A stretch of 41,243 nt of DNA, taken from contig CALZJV010000030.1 in assembly GCA_945787595.1 (NCBI GenBank), forward strand, positions 1-41,243, read 5' to 3'. A program made the position numbers and the translations under genes. Positions 8,197 through 16,362 of this stretch are shown here, piece by piece. The stretch is from an uncultured Desulfobacterales bacterium (GTDB lineage: Bacteria > Desulfobacterota > Desulfobacteria > Desulfobacterales > JAFDCJ01). The number at the start of each line of letters is the position of its first letter. Position 1 is the first letter of the stretch. A model generated the notes under the pieces. The model saw only the letters and a program-made list of their open reading frames with translations. It ran no database searches and was not told the DNA's origin.

Positions 8197-8805
8197 TTAA
8201 CATCTTAGCAGCATCAACTGCTGCGGTGTAAATTTAACGCCAAAGCCCTGTCGGTTGGACCAGGAAACTTTGCCGTTCAGTCTGGCGATTTTGCCCTTCT
8301 TTTTTAAGGGGATATTAATCGTGATTTGTTGTCCCACCATGACAGGATCATTGGTTTTAACCGAGACGCCATCAGAGCTGACATTTTCAGTAGTTCCCTC
8401 GTAGGTGCGGTTTTCAAACTCGAATTTTACGGGAATACTTATCGCTTTTCGCGGATTATCTCTTGACCATTGAAATTGATCCTGGTCTTCGTCTTTGGCA
8501 TCTTCAAATATCAATTCCACTCCGTATCCGTAATAGTAAGAAGACCGCTTTAACTCCTTGCGCCACTTAACGATACCGCGATAGCTTTCGAATTTATCAG
8601 GTTCCGACGCGAAAGGCGAGTTGCTGATGCCAATGCGAACTTCTGTTTCCTGTTCAAGCCGAGTGTCAGCCTCAATATACAGGCCGTGATTGCTGAAATT
8701 ATACATCATGATACCACGCTGAACACCGATCTCGCTGTTTTCCAGTGAAATTTTTGACTCGTGTTCAAAGCGTGTTTGATCTCTTCTTTCGGAGTTCGAT
8801 TCCAT
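8197..8805 (-). CDS. Tandem PilZ-domain protein (c-di-GMP effector)
   Basis: 202 residues with two PilZ-like halves. The first (about 1-100) has RDQTR (RxxxR) and NFSNHG (N/DxSxxG), the two cyclic-di-GMP binding motifs. The second (about 112-200) keeps NVSSDG but its RxxxR is incomplete (PRKAIS). The first half is therefore the likely ligand site and the second may be structural. There is no other domain, so it acts through a partner, often in motility or polysaccharide control. It ends at a strong terminator. Confidence 0.85.
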   Translation of the reverse strand: MESNSERRDQTRFEHESKISLENSEIGVQRGIMMYNFSNHGLYIEADTRLEQETEVRIGISNSPFASEPDKFESYRGIVKWRKELKRSSYYYGYGVELIFEDAKDEDQDQFQWSRDNPRKAISIPVKFEFENRTYEGTTENVSSDGVSVKTNDPVMVGQQITINIPLKKKGKIARLNGKVSWSNRQGFGVKFTPQQLMLLRC

Positions 8806-8971
8806 TTAATTCCTCTACCTCGATGCTATCTCATCGTAAATTTAACCCAAATGATATGAATATTTTATGCAACTTAACACGGTACTGTTCAACCAGTTAA
8901 ATAGGCCGCAACTGCGGTTTTCCCAATAAAAAATGGCCTGTCTCATTCCGGGAGAAGTCGAATTGAGGTAA

Positions 8972-8995
8972 ACCTAAGTTGAACGATTGTCGAGG
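8972..8995 (+). repeat. Copy 2 of the dispersed ~25-bp motif
   Basis: ACCTAAGTTGAACGATTGTC then GAGG, followed shortly by TCAGCCT as in the copy at 3066. It lies in the intergenic region upstream of the PilZ gene. Confidence 0.5.
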
Positions 8996-9015
8996 ATTTG
9001 TCAGCCTCGGGCGGA

Positions 9016-9171
9016 TTATGGTTCGCCTTTGCTCTGATATTTTTTGAGGAGATCCAGAATAGCTTCTTCAAGTAGATCATTTTGCCGCTTTTCCAGTTGT
9101 GCCGCTAGAATTTTAATTTGCCTTATTAAATCCGAATCTAACGTTGTGTTATACATTTTTCTGTTGTTCAT
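9016..9171 (-). CDS. Small ribbon-helix-helix DNA-binding protein (orphan antitoxin-like)
   Basis: A 51-residue product: MNNRKMYNTTLDSDLIRQIK followed by ILAAQLEKRQNDLLEEAILD and LLKKYQSKGEP. The strand-helix-helix layout (YNTTLDSDLIRQIKILAAQ, then N-D/E-LLEEAI) matches CopG/ribbon-helix-helix antitoxins and regulators. No toxin gene is adjacent, and the Shine-Dalgarno is weak. It lies 47 bp downstream of the lipoprotein gene on the same strand. It could be a stand-alone repressor or an orphan antitoxin. Confidence 0.6.
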   Translation of the reverse strand: MNNRKMYNTTLDSDLIRQIKILAAQLEKRQNDLLEEAILDLLKKYQSKGEP

Positions 9172-9218
9172 TTCAGTCTCTACCAGATAGTATTGATAAA
9201 TCGATATATTCGAGCATG

Positions 9219-9524
9219 TCAGTCGTCGCAGCGGTATGCGGACGCGGACGAACCGAAAGGATAGTTATACATCCAGACAATGTGACTGGCCCCCATATTG
9301 TTCGCACGCTCCAGAACTTTAAGCTCGCCGTCATATGGATAGCTGTATTTGGCGGGGATTACCATTTTGCCCGGATCTGTAAATTCCGAAATGGTGTCTA
9401 AGTAGCTACAGTCGCGAACCATTCCCTCCTCGGCGGTGACCATATTAGGAAATCGATTTGTACATGCGCAAAGAAAAACGAGTAAAGAGAGAATCGCGCA
9501 TTTTGTCAATTTGTTTGCCAGCAT
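9219..9524 (-). CDS. Small lipoprotein, DUF4156-like
   Basis: 101 residues with a lipoprotein signal peptide: basic MLANKLTK, hydrophobic run, lipobox FLCAC with Cys21 as the likely lipidated residue. The mature part (CSYLDTIS, ...LERANNMGASHIVWM.., ending AYRC) resembles the DUF4156 family of enterobacterial-type lipoproteins, in which 'A..L.A..MGANAVV' and a Y-x-C end recur. Two Cys in the mature part may form a disulfide. Function unknown. Confidence 0.6.
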   Translation of the reverse strand: MLANKLTKCAILSLLVFLCACTNRFPNMVTAEEGMVRDCSYLDTISEFTDPGKMVIPAKYSYPYDGELKVLERANNMGASHIVWMYNYPFGSSASAYRCDD

Positions 9525-9770
9525 CGTAATTTATGCCCTTATTTTTGCATTAACGCCAAACCTGTGAATGAAAGATTTTGTTGGTTTCTATTTATTTTAA
9601 TAAAAATAATTGATTATGTCAAAAATTCGGCTAATAAATCTTTATAATTCTCCGAAGGATAGACGTCCGTATGATTTTGCGTCAAACTAGTTTTAATTGA
9701 AATAAGCCGGGGAAAATTTTAAACGGCATTGGGCGGGGGCATCATATTGAATCGGATTGCAAGGGATTCG

Positions 9771-11921
9771 TCAAAACGTTTTAACAAACTCACCGATGAT
9801 CTTATGTACTCTTTGAGAACCTTCTCCCAGGAGAATACCGTGGCGATCCAAATTTACCAGGAGATATTCTTTTTGTTGGGTCCCGAGAAGTTCAAAAATT
9901 TTTCTGGACCCTTTCGGATCAACCACTGGATCTCTGCGGGATTGGATGATTAAAGCCGGTTTATTCAAGCTCGACAGTTTGGGTTCGAGGTCATCCATCA
10001 GTCGCGCCAGTTCTCTAACACCGGAGATCGGATTTCGCAGGTAATTTATATGAGGATTTTCAGGCTTATTTTCGACAAATATTTTTTGGGGTCCGACATG
10101 ATAGGCCTTATCCATGATTCGATTCCACATATCCACTGCCGGAGCGAATTTAGACGAAAAATCCTTAAGAGTCAGGGGGGTTGCAACAGCAAACACACCG
10201 GCAACTTCTTTTACCCTGGCGGCCAGGTTCAGTGCCAGACCCGCACCGGTGGAAAATCCTCCGACCACAACATTTCGGCAAATACTGTTGATGAGAGCGT
10301 AACCGCGATCAATGGATTCCGCCCAATCCGTGTAAGATCGTTTTGCAAGATCATCGGGAGAGGTGCCATGTCCCTTTAGACGGGGAACATAAACCCAAAA
10401 ACCCATGCTGCCCAAATAATCCGCCAGACCCTTAACCTCCAATGGAGCCGCCATATATCCGTGGGAAAGCAACACGCCGACGTTTTTTGATTTTCCTTTG
10501 ATGAGAAACGGCATACCGACTTCCATGGACTTGGATTCCCCTTTGACGTAAAATTGGTGATAATCCTTTTCGTATTCGGCAACAGCCTGCTCCCTGAGGT
10601 ATTTGGCAACCTTTCTTCGGATCCAAAAACCTGGTTGCAAGGCGATTTGCCGCACGGTTCCCTGCAGCTGTGTGAGGGGCTCCACGGCGTTGGCGATGAC
10701 ATCTATGGGATTGTCGATCCGGGCGCGATGAAAATCGTAAGCGGAAGTAAATGTAGATTGATCTTTCATGAGCCTGTCGTGGACCTTCTTCAAGTTGCCC
10801 TTTTCTAAAGCAATCGTAATAAAATCGTCTGCGATACCGAAACGATCATCGGTCAGCAAATGTATCGGTTCTTCCTTGAGGCTCGAATGAGGATGTAAAC
10901 CGACATGCTGCTGAATTCGAGTGGCGGCCAGAAAAACCCTTCTGCACAAATCATTTGCATCAATTTGCTTAACCCGCAAGAAACGAAGCATCGAAGCGAA
11001 AAGATGATCCAAATTCACAGTGGTCATGTTATAAATATCGGTCATATATAACTGCATGAGTTTCAGCGCTTCTTTGCGCATGGTGCTTTTTGATGCGACC
11101 GGATCATCGAAGTTAATTCTTCTATTCGCCCGGATGTCGGTTTCAATGATTGTACATTGAAGGCATTCACCGATTAGAATCGGATCTCCAAACCGGATGT
11201 CGATATCCACTCCCGAAAACAGCATGGAACCTTCGGTCATGAGTTCATCCATGACTCGATCCGACAGGCCGTCCATCAATCTGGAGGCCAAATTGCTTAA
11301 TATATTTTCCCGGGCCCTAATGGGATAATAAGTCAGATTAACCGGTACGATATAGGTGTGGCGATTTAATACGGGTTCGAGTGATTCGATTTGGAAAAGA
11401 TCCATTAGATACTTGGCTTCATCCGATTTTCCCTCGGCAAGACGGCGCAACCGTTGTCGGTAAAATTCAGTTCGGATGGCCAGGGTCGCCGCACCGGTAT
11501 GCGGAGGATGCTTGCCACCTGCCCATGAGATCATAAACTGACCTTTTTCGATGATCTTCTTATTTTTCACCATCCTGCCTTCGGGAAAGATGATCCAATT
11601 GGCATCTCCGGTGAGCAGTGTTTTTACGATGAGGCGGTCCCTGTCAGGGTCTTTCGTTGAAACTGCGCCGACCTTATCAAGATAACCGCCCAATGCACCG
11701 GTAAAAAGTCCATAATCCGCCAATGACCAAACCGGAACTTTGGTCAATGTGAAAATCTGGTAAGGCATCAGCATGGTTTCGAGACGGGTGAAGTGGTTGA
11801 TCACGAATATGACCGACCCTTCAGGTATATTTTCCTGACCGTGAAGGGAAATATTGGCCTTTGACAGGTTGGAAATGGCTTTTATGGCAAACCCTGTTGT
11901 TCGATAGGCAAACCGATTCAT
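9771..11921 (-). CDS. PlsC-like acyltransferase fused to alpha/beta hydrolase
   Basis: 716 residues. The N-terminal ~350 form a glycerolipid acyltransferase-like domain: INHFTRLE (His43, with Glu48 replacing the usual Asp of HX4D) and FPEGRM (113-118). The C-terminal ~240 form an alpha/beta hydrolase of the monoglyceride-lipase/serine aminopeptidase type: VLLSHGYMAAPLEV, a GFSTGAG nucleophile elbow (Ser557), Asp664 in QSRRDPVVD and His694 in LDRHG. Each domain has a full catalytic set apart from the D-to-E change. A lipid-remodelling role at the membrane face is inferred; the pairing of acyl transfer and ester hydrolysis in one chain is unusual. Single-gene unit, no clear Shine-Dalgarno. Confidence 0.8.
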   Translation of the reverse strand: MNRFAYRTTGFAIKAISNLSKANISLHGQENIPEGSVIFVINHFTRLETMLMPYQIFTLTKVPVWSLADYGLFTGALGGYLDKVGAVSTKDPDRDRLIVKTLLTGDANWIIFPEGRMVKNKKIIEKGQFMISWAGGKHPPHTGAATLAIRTEFYRQRLRRLAEGKSDEAKYLMDLFQIESLEPVLNRHTYIVPVNLTYYPIRARENILSNLASRLMDGLSDRVMDELMTEGSMLFSGVDIDIRFGDPILIGECLQCTIIETDIRANRRINFDDPVASKSTMRKEALKLMQLYMTDIYNMTTVNLDHLFASMLRFLRVKQIDANDLCRRVFLAATRIQQHVGLHPHSSLKEEPIHLLTDDRFGIADDFITIALEKGNLKKVHDRLMKDQSTFTSAYDFHRARIDNPIDVIANAVEPLTQLQGTVRQIALQPGFWIRRKVAKYLREQAVAEYEKDYHQFYVKGESKSMEVGMPFLIKGKSKNVGVLLSHGYMAAPLEVKGLADYLGSMGFWVYVPRLKGHGTSPDDLAKRSYTDWAESIDRGYALINSICRNVVVGGFSTGAGLALNLAARVKEVAGVFAVATPLTLKDFSSKFAPAVDMWNRIMDKAYHVGPQKIFVENKPENPHINYLRNPISGVRELARLMDDLEPKLSSLNKPALIIQSRRDPVVDPKGSRKIFELLGTQQKEYLLVNLDRHGILLGEGSQRVHKIIGEFVKTF

Positions 11922-12082
11922 ACTAGAATCATAAGCGAAAATTCTGAATCAATCAACTATATTGATGACGCTACGCTTTATCTAATTTTAATAAAGGTGA
12001 ACCGCAGAATCCTCCAGGCGGACAAGTTTTGAAGGGTAGATTCGCTTTGCTTAGTCTTTTTTTAGATTGACAGAATACATTA
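11922..12082. other. Intergenic region upstream of the heptamer array
   Basis: No gene is seen. TTCGCTTTGCTTAG at 12041-12054 is, on the minus strand, CTAAGCAAAGCGAA. It resembles the AGCRAAGCGA core found inside the repeat elements at 7352 and 16709. Confidence 0.4.
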
Positions 12083-12110
12083 TTCGATGTTGGACGTTCG
12101 ATGTTCATTT
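12083..12110. repeat. Tandem heptamer array (word TTSGAYG)
   Basis: Four 7-nt words in register: TTCGATG, TTGGACG, TTCGATG, TTCATTT. No opposite arm was found within about 150 bp on either side. It lies upstream of the NIL-ferredoxin gene. Confidence 0.65.
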
Positions 12111-12300
12111 TTTAGTTAACTCCTCATTTGAAATTGTAAAAGTTTCGTTTTCGATAAATCTGACCGCTTTGGCAGCCAACGACAAGGCAGAATTCGAACC
12201 TAGCATTCTTGGGACAGCGCACTATATGTTGACAGCGCATTTATTTGCCATTAAGTTGGTCAATATTGCCAAAACATAGAAGTTGCTGCAGGAGGTGTCC

Positions 12301-12729
12301 GTGTATTCTAAAATACTCATTCTTCGCTTTCCGAAAACCGTGGTGCAAAGGCCAATTGTTTATCACTTAACCAAAGATTATGATTTGGTTTTCAATATCC
12401 TCAATGCTGCCATTCTACCCCGCAAGGAGGGTGTATTGGCGCTCGAACTATCCGGTACGAAAAAAAATTTCAAAGACGGGGTGAAATTTTTAAAAGCCCA
12501 AGGCGTACATGTTAAAAATGCCTCCCAGGAAATTAAACGTGACAATGAAAAATGCACCGAATGCGGTGCATGCACGGCTGTGTGCCCCACCGGCGCCCTT
12601 GCGGTTCAGCGGCCGGAAATGAACGTAATTTTTGACCAGGAGAAATGCAGCGTATGCGAGTTGTGCGTGCCTGCCTGCCCGCCTCGGGCCATGGAAATCC
12701 GCCCTTCAAACCAGACTTTTTTTGAATGA
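12301..12729 (+). CDS. NIL-domain 2[4Fe-4S] ferredoxin
   Basis: 142 residues from GTG 12301, chosen because AGGAGG lies 7 nt upstream; a TTG at 12283 is in frame but would put the ribosome site inside the gene. Residues ~1-75 form an NIL domain, a small ACT-like fold known from MetN-type transporters and from proteins of homocysteine/sulfur metabolism. Two ferredoxin clusters follow: CTECGACTAVCPTG and CSVCELCVPACPPRAM, both CxxCxxCxxxCP. The stop overlaps the mnmA start by 4 nt (ATGA), implying translational coupling. It may feed electrons or sulfur to the MnmA reaction; this is inference from position. Confidence 0.85.
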   Translation: MYSKILILRFPKTVVQRPIVYHLTKDYDLVFNILNAAILPRKEGVLALELSGTKKNFKDGVKFLKAQGVHVKNASQEIKRDNEKCTECGACTAVCPTGALAVQRPEMNVIFDQEKCSVCELCVPACPPRAMEIRPSNQTFFE

Positions 12730-13793
12730 TAAAAACTACCGCAGTTGCCATAAGCGGCGGTGTTGATTCGTTAATGGCTGCCTGTTTTTTAAAAGAACAG
12801 GGGCAGGATGTAATCGGAATTCACTTTATCACCGGATTTGAAACCGCCTTATCCCGTACCCAACACCTCCTAGCAAATAACCGACTAAAAATTCTTGATC
12901 TCGGTAAACAACTGGGAATACCGGTAGAGATAGTTGATATCCGAGCAGAATTTCAGGAGGAGATTGTTGACTATTTTACCCGAACCTATAAAAAAGGACA
13001 AACTCCCAATCCGTGCATGCGATGCAATCCCACCATTAAATTCGGCAAGATTCTATCCTATGCACACGTCCTTGGAGCGGAGAAATTGGCTACCGGCCAC
13101 TATGCCAAAATTAAAACCGATCGGGATGGTAAATTTCACCTGTTCAAAGGCCTCGATAGCCGCAAGGATCAATCTTATTTCCTGGCTCGCCTCACGCAGC
13201 AACAACTCGGAAATGCCTGTTTCCCCCTGGGAGAAATGAAGAAATCCGATGTCAAGCAAATGGCGGCGCAAAAAGGACTGCGACCGGTGACCCGGGCCGA
13301 AAGCCAGGATGTCTGCTTTATAAAACACTCATCGTATGGAGAATTTTTAAGCGCACAAGAGGGATTTGAGCCCAGCCCAGGACTTATCGAAAATGCAAAC
13401 GGGCAGGTCATTGGAGAACATAATGGTCTGCATCTGTTTACCATCGGTCAGCGACGCGGCATCAATTGTCCCGCCGCTGAACCCTATTACGTTATACGGT
13501 TGGATACCGAACGCAACCTTCTGACCGTGGGAGCCAAAAAAGACCTGTTATCATCCGAATGCAAAGTAGTGGAAATTAATTGGATTGGCAAAGCGCCGAC
13601 CTCGCCCATGGAAGTGCACACCCGGCTAAGGTATCGCAGCAAAGAAGGCGCATCCATGATTTTCCCACAGGATAAATCCACGGCCATTGTTCGCTTTAAT
13701 AATCCTCAAACGGCTGTAACGCCCGGTCAGGGTGCCGTCTTTTATCGGGGAGATGAGATCTTGGGAGGAGGATGGATCAGCCCGAAGGGCTGA
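12726..13793 (+). CDS. mnmA: tRNA-uridine 2-sulfurtransferase MnmA
   Basis: 355 residues. It makes 2-thiouridine at wobble position 34 of Lys, Glu and Gln tRNAs, using ATP to adenylate U34. Seen: the PP-loop SGGVDS (10-15), NPCMRCNPTIKF with Cys97 and Cys100, ATGHYAK, DQSYFL, and QDVCFI with Cys197. Cys97 and Cys197 match the catalytic pair of E. coli MnmA. The first loop differs from the E. coli form, as in the Desulfobacterota versions. It overlaps the NIL-ferredoxin gene by 4 nt. Confidence 0.93.
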   Translation: MIKTTAVAISGGVDSLMAACFLKEQGQDVIGIHFITGFETALSRTQHLLANNRLKILDLGKQLGIPVEIVDIRAEFQEEIVDYFTRTYKKGQTPNPCMRCNPTIKFGKILSYAHVLGAEKLATGHYAKIKTDRDGKFHLFKGLDSRKDQSYFLARLTQQQLGNACFPLGEMKKSDVKQMAAQKGLRPVTRAESQDVCFIKHSSYGEFLSAQEGFEPSPGLIENANGQVIGEHNGLHLFTIGQRRGINCPAAEPYYVIRLDTERNLLTVGAKKDLLSSECKVVEINWIGKAPTSPMEVHTRLRYRSKEGASMIFPQDKSTAIVRFNNPQTAVTPGQGAVFYRGDEILGGGWISPKG

Positions 13794-13801
13794 ATATTAG
13801 G

Positions 13802-13943
13802 ATACTGGTTTCTGGATGCTGGATGCTGGAAAAAAGAGGTGCTCGTACAGCGCAGGCGCTTGCGCCGCGTGTCGCTCTTCTTCTATTTATAAAATCGGCA
13901 GAATACCTCGCTAATCCAGTATCAAGCATCCAGTATCCAGCAT
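13802..13943. repeat. Inverted heptamer-repeat element (word ATRCTGG)
   Basis: Left arm, 13802-13829: ATACTGG, TTTCTGG, ATGCTGG, ATGCTGG in perfect 7-nt register. Right arm, 13916-13943, read on the other strand: ATGCTGG, ATACTGG, ATGCTTG, ATACTGG, also in register. The ~86-bp centre contains a GC-rich hairpin (around GCGCAGGCGCTTGCGCCGCG, 13850-13869) and AGAGCGACA on the minus strand. It lies between mnmA and mtaB with no gene of its own. Confidence 0.8.
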
Positions 13944-13985
13944 CTTGGCCGATTACTGGTGCAGCGTTTTTGTCCAAAAAATATA

Positions 13986-14011
13986 GCCCAATTGTAAACG
14001 AAATGACGAGG
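13986..14011 (+). repeat. Copy 3 (divergent) of the dispersed ~25-bp motif
   Basis: GCCCAATTGTAAACGAAATG followed by ACGAGG. The spacing and the ATTG...CGA..TG.CGAGG skeleton match the copies at 3066 and 8972, with a 1-2-nt indel. It ends 14 bp before the mtaB start codon. Confidence 0.35.
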
Positions 14012-14025
14012 TCTAAAATTGAAAA

Positions 14026-15339
14026 ATGTCGAAATTTAAGATCACAACTCTGGGTTGCAAAGTCAACCAGGCCGAGTCGGAAGCGATTGCACAAGATTTG
14101 CTGTCTTCAAAGTGGTTGACAGCCCGCGACCCGGAAAAAGCCGATATTTGTATCGTCAATACTTGCGCGGTGACCCAAAAAGCCGCAATGCAGTCCCGAC
14201 AGGCGGTGCGCCGGGCCATCCGCGCCAATCCCAATGCCCAAATCATGGTAACAGGCTGCTATGCCCAGACGGCACCGCAAGAAATTAAAGCGATTGACGG
14301 AGTGAATTACATCGTCGGCCATGGTGAAAAGCACACCATCGGCCGCTTGATCCGGGCAGACTGCAATCGAACACCCAGTCATGCGATGGCCATCTGCGAC
14401 GACATTCGCAAAAAACGGCCTTTCGCTTCAATGCCCCTAGCGAATACAGTTCTCCGAACACGGCCTTTTTTAAAAATTCAGGACGGCTGCGATGCATCTT
14501 GCGCCTATTGTATTGTACCCTATGCACGCGGCCGCAGCCGCAGTATGCCGCTTAAAAATGTATTGGACAATATCGGAAAACTGGCCAAGGCCGGTTATCG
14601 GGAAGTCGTGTTGACAGGGATCCATCTGGGCGCTTATGGACATGATCTATCTCCTGTAACGAATCTTTCGACGGCCATGGAACATATCCGGGAATTAAGA
14701 CCCATCGACAGGGTTCGCCTCAGTTCAATCGAACCCTTTGAGTTTACCGGGAAAATTCTTGAGCAAGTTCTAGAATCCGATATATTCTGCCGACATTTTC
14801 ACATACCGCTTCAGAGTGGCGATGCTGAGATTTTAAAAAATATGGGACGCCCATATTCACCCCAGTTTTTTGGAGATTTGATCAATAAAATACACCGATT
14901 AATGCCGGATGCCGCCATCGGTGCAGATGCCCTCATTGGATTCCCGGGGGAGAGCGAATCGGCATTTGAAAATACCTATAAACTGATAGAAAAATTGCCG
15001 ATCAGCTATCTGCATGTTTTTCCGTTTTCCGCGCGGCCCGGAACCAAGGCTGCCAATTTACCCGACAGAGTTGATGCGCGAATTGTCAAGGACAGGTGTG
15101 AACGGATACGCAGACTTGGTAAAGAAAAACGGTTGAGTTTTTACCGGGAGTTCATCGGGCAGGTATTGCCGATTCTAATTGAAACTGATAGAGAGGCTTC
15201 AACGAATTATCTAAAAGGGATTTCTGCGAATTATTTGCCGGTGTCGATTGAGGCTGGCGATAAACTGAAAAATAAAATAGTTGATGTCAAAATTCGAAAA
15301 TTGGAGGGAATGAAATTGTTCGGTAGTAAGGCCGATTAA
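14026..15339 (+). CDS. mtaB: tRNA (t6A37) methylthiotransferase MtaB
   Basis: 437 residues. It converts N6-threonylcarbamoyl-A37 to the 2-methylthio form. Domains in order: UPF0004 N-terminal cluster domain (TLGCKVNQAES, NTCAVTQKA, TGCYAQ), radical-SAM domain with CDASCAYC (CxxxCxxC) and LTGIHLGAYG, then a TRAM-like C-terminus. IQDGCDASCAYC and PYARGRSRS are typical of the MtaB/YqeV branch rather than MiaB or RimO. The Shine-Dalgarno is not obvious. Confidence 0.92.
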   Translation: MSKFKITTLGCKVNQAESEAIAQDLLSSKWLTARDPEKADICIVNTCAVTQKAAMQSRQAVRRAIRANPNAQIMVTGCYAQTAPQEIKAIDGVNYIVGHGEKHTIGRLIRADCNRTPSHAMAICDDIRKKRPFASMPLANTVLRTRPFLKIQDGCDASCAYCIVPYARGRSRSMPLKNVLDNIGKLAKAGYREVVLTGIHLGAYGHDLSPVTNLSTAMEHIRELRPIDRVRLSSIEPFEFTGKILEQVLESDIFCRHFHIPLQSGDAEILKNMGRPYSPQFFGDLINKIHRLMPDAAIGADALIGFPGESESAFENTYKLIEKLPISYLHVFPFSARPGTKAANLPDRVDARIVKDRCERIRRLGKEKRLSFYREFIGQVLPILIETDREASTNYLKGISANYLPVSIEAGDKLKNKIVDVKIRKLEGMKLFGSKAD

Positions 15340-15369
15340 AGCTTGTAAATATTGGACACAGACTTGCAC

Positions 15370-15524
15370 GGATAAACATAGACAAAAAAATCAGGCATTT
15401 AGGTTGCCGTCTTTCGGCAGAAGGAATTCAGGAATCTAAAAATAAGATATTAACCTCCTTAAAAGCTCTGAGTTCCGAAATCAACTTTTTATCAATAAAT
15501 CCTTGAAATCCTTGTTTATCCATG
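15370..15524. repeat. Probable inverted word-repeat element (degenerate)
   Basis: The right side has two exact 9-nt words AAATCCTTG (15497-15514) followed by TTTATCCATG. The left side has GGATAAACA (15370-15378), which repeats inverted at 15513-15521. The two sides are ~135 bp apart. The left arm has no clear tandem register, so this is a weaker member of the group. The centre contains GGTTGCCGTCTTTCGGCAG. Confidence 0.4.
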
Positions 15525-15575
15525 TCCCATACAAGTAGAATTTAAATCAGATCAAGCACCTAAAAGGAGATTATT

Positions 15576-16100
15576 ATGAACGCAACAAAAAGCGATCACA
15601 AGGAAGACCTTGATAAGGTCACCGTGGTATTTGAAACCAATCTGGGAACATTTGAAGGCGAACTCTTTGCCAAAGAGTGTCCCGAAACGGTATGGAATTT
15701 TATCAACTTGGCCGAAGGCCGGCAAGAATCGGAAAATGGAGGAAATTTTTATGACGGTCTAATCTTTCATCGTGTCATCGAAGGCTTTATGATTCAGGGT
15801 GGATGTCCGCTGGGAACCGGCACCGGCGGTCCGGGGTACAGATTTGCAGATGAATTTAGTTCATCTTTGAGGCATGACAGCGAAGGTGTTTTCTCCATGG
15901 CCAACGCCGGACCCGGCACCAATGGCAGTCAGTTCTTCATAACCCTGGGGCCAACCCCTCACCTTGACAACAGACACTCTGTCTTCGGGAAAGTGACCAA
16001 AGGCATGGATATCGTAAAAAAAATCGGATCGACTAAAACCGGCTCGGGGGACCGCCCGATAAAAGATGTGGTAATGCAAAAGGTTAGCATCAAGAGATGA
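15576..16100 (+). CDS. Cyclophilin-type peptidyl-prolyl cis-trans isomerase
   Basis: 174 residues, cytoplasmic (no signal peptide). Catalytic-site motifs are present: [13 protein letters not shown] with the catalytic Arg, and [21 protein letters not shown], and then [14 protein letters not shown]. It catalyses proline isomerisation in protein folding. An AAGGAG ribosome site precedes the ATG. The ~20 N-terminal residues are polar and not conserved. Single-gene unit. Confidence 0.95.
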   Translation: MNATKSDHKEDLDKVTVVFETNLGTFEGELFAKECPETVWNFINLAEGRQESENGGNFYDGLIFHRVIEGFMIQGGCPLGTGTGGPGYRFADEFSSSLRHDSEGVFSMANAGPGTNGSQFFITLGPTPHLDNRHSVFGKVTKGMDIVKKIGSTKTGSGDRPIKDVVMQKVSIKR

Positions 16101-16222
16101 CTTGCAGTAAAACCATGTAAATAGTTCATTTCAACACCTGGCCCAGGCTATGGATCAGATGTGAGTGCTTTAATCCAACGGTCACATTGGGTTAACGTCA
16201 TCCAAGCGTGAACGAAAGCAGA

Positions 16223-16288
16223 ACTGGATTGAGCGATTATCAGGGAAAAGATCGCTGCAGATCGAGTAAAAAATCGCTCAATTCAGGT
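16223..16288. repeat. Inverted repeat with ATTGAGCGATT arms
   Basis: ACTGGATTGAGCGATT (16223-16238) and AATCGCTCAATTCAGGT (16272-16288) are inverted copies with few mismatches, separated by 33 bp. The right arm on the minus strand, ACCTGAATTGAGCGA, also resembles the start of the motif at 3066. It sits downstream of the cyclophilin gene and could form an RNA hairpin, but lacks a T-run. Confidence 0.6.
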
Positions 16289-16362
16289 CTTAGTCAATGA
16301 GAAGGCAGGCCTGATTTAACGATTTGATGGCGCCCTTCGGCCCCACCCTACCGCCTCTATTA

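Noticed and set aside
12067..12279. Possible 70-residue protein upstream of the NIL-ferredoxin
   Set aside because: It starts inside the heptamer array and has no recognisable family; taken as chance.
14026..15339. MiaB or RimO instead of MtaB
   Set aside because: The N-terminal TLGCKVNQAES and the radical-SAM neighbourhood PYARGRSRS fit MtaB/YqeV better.
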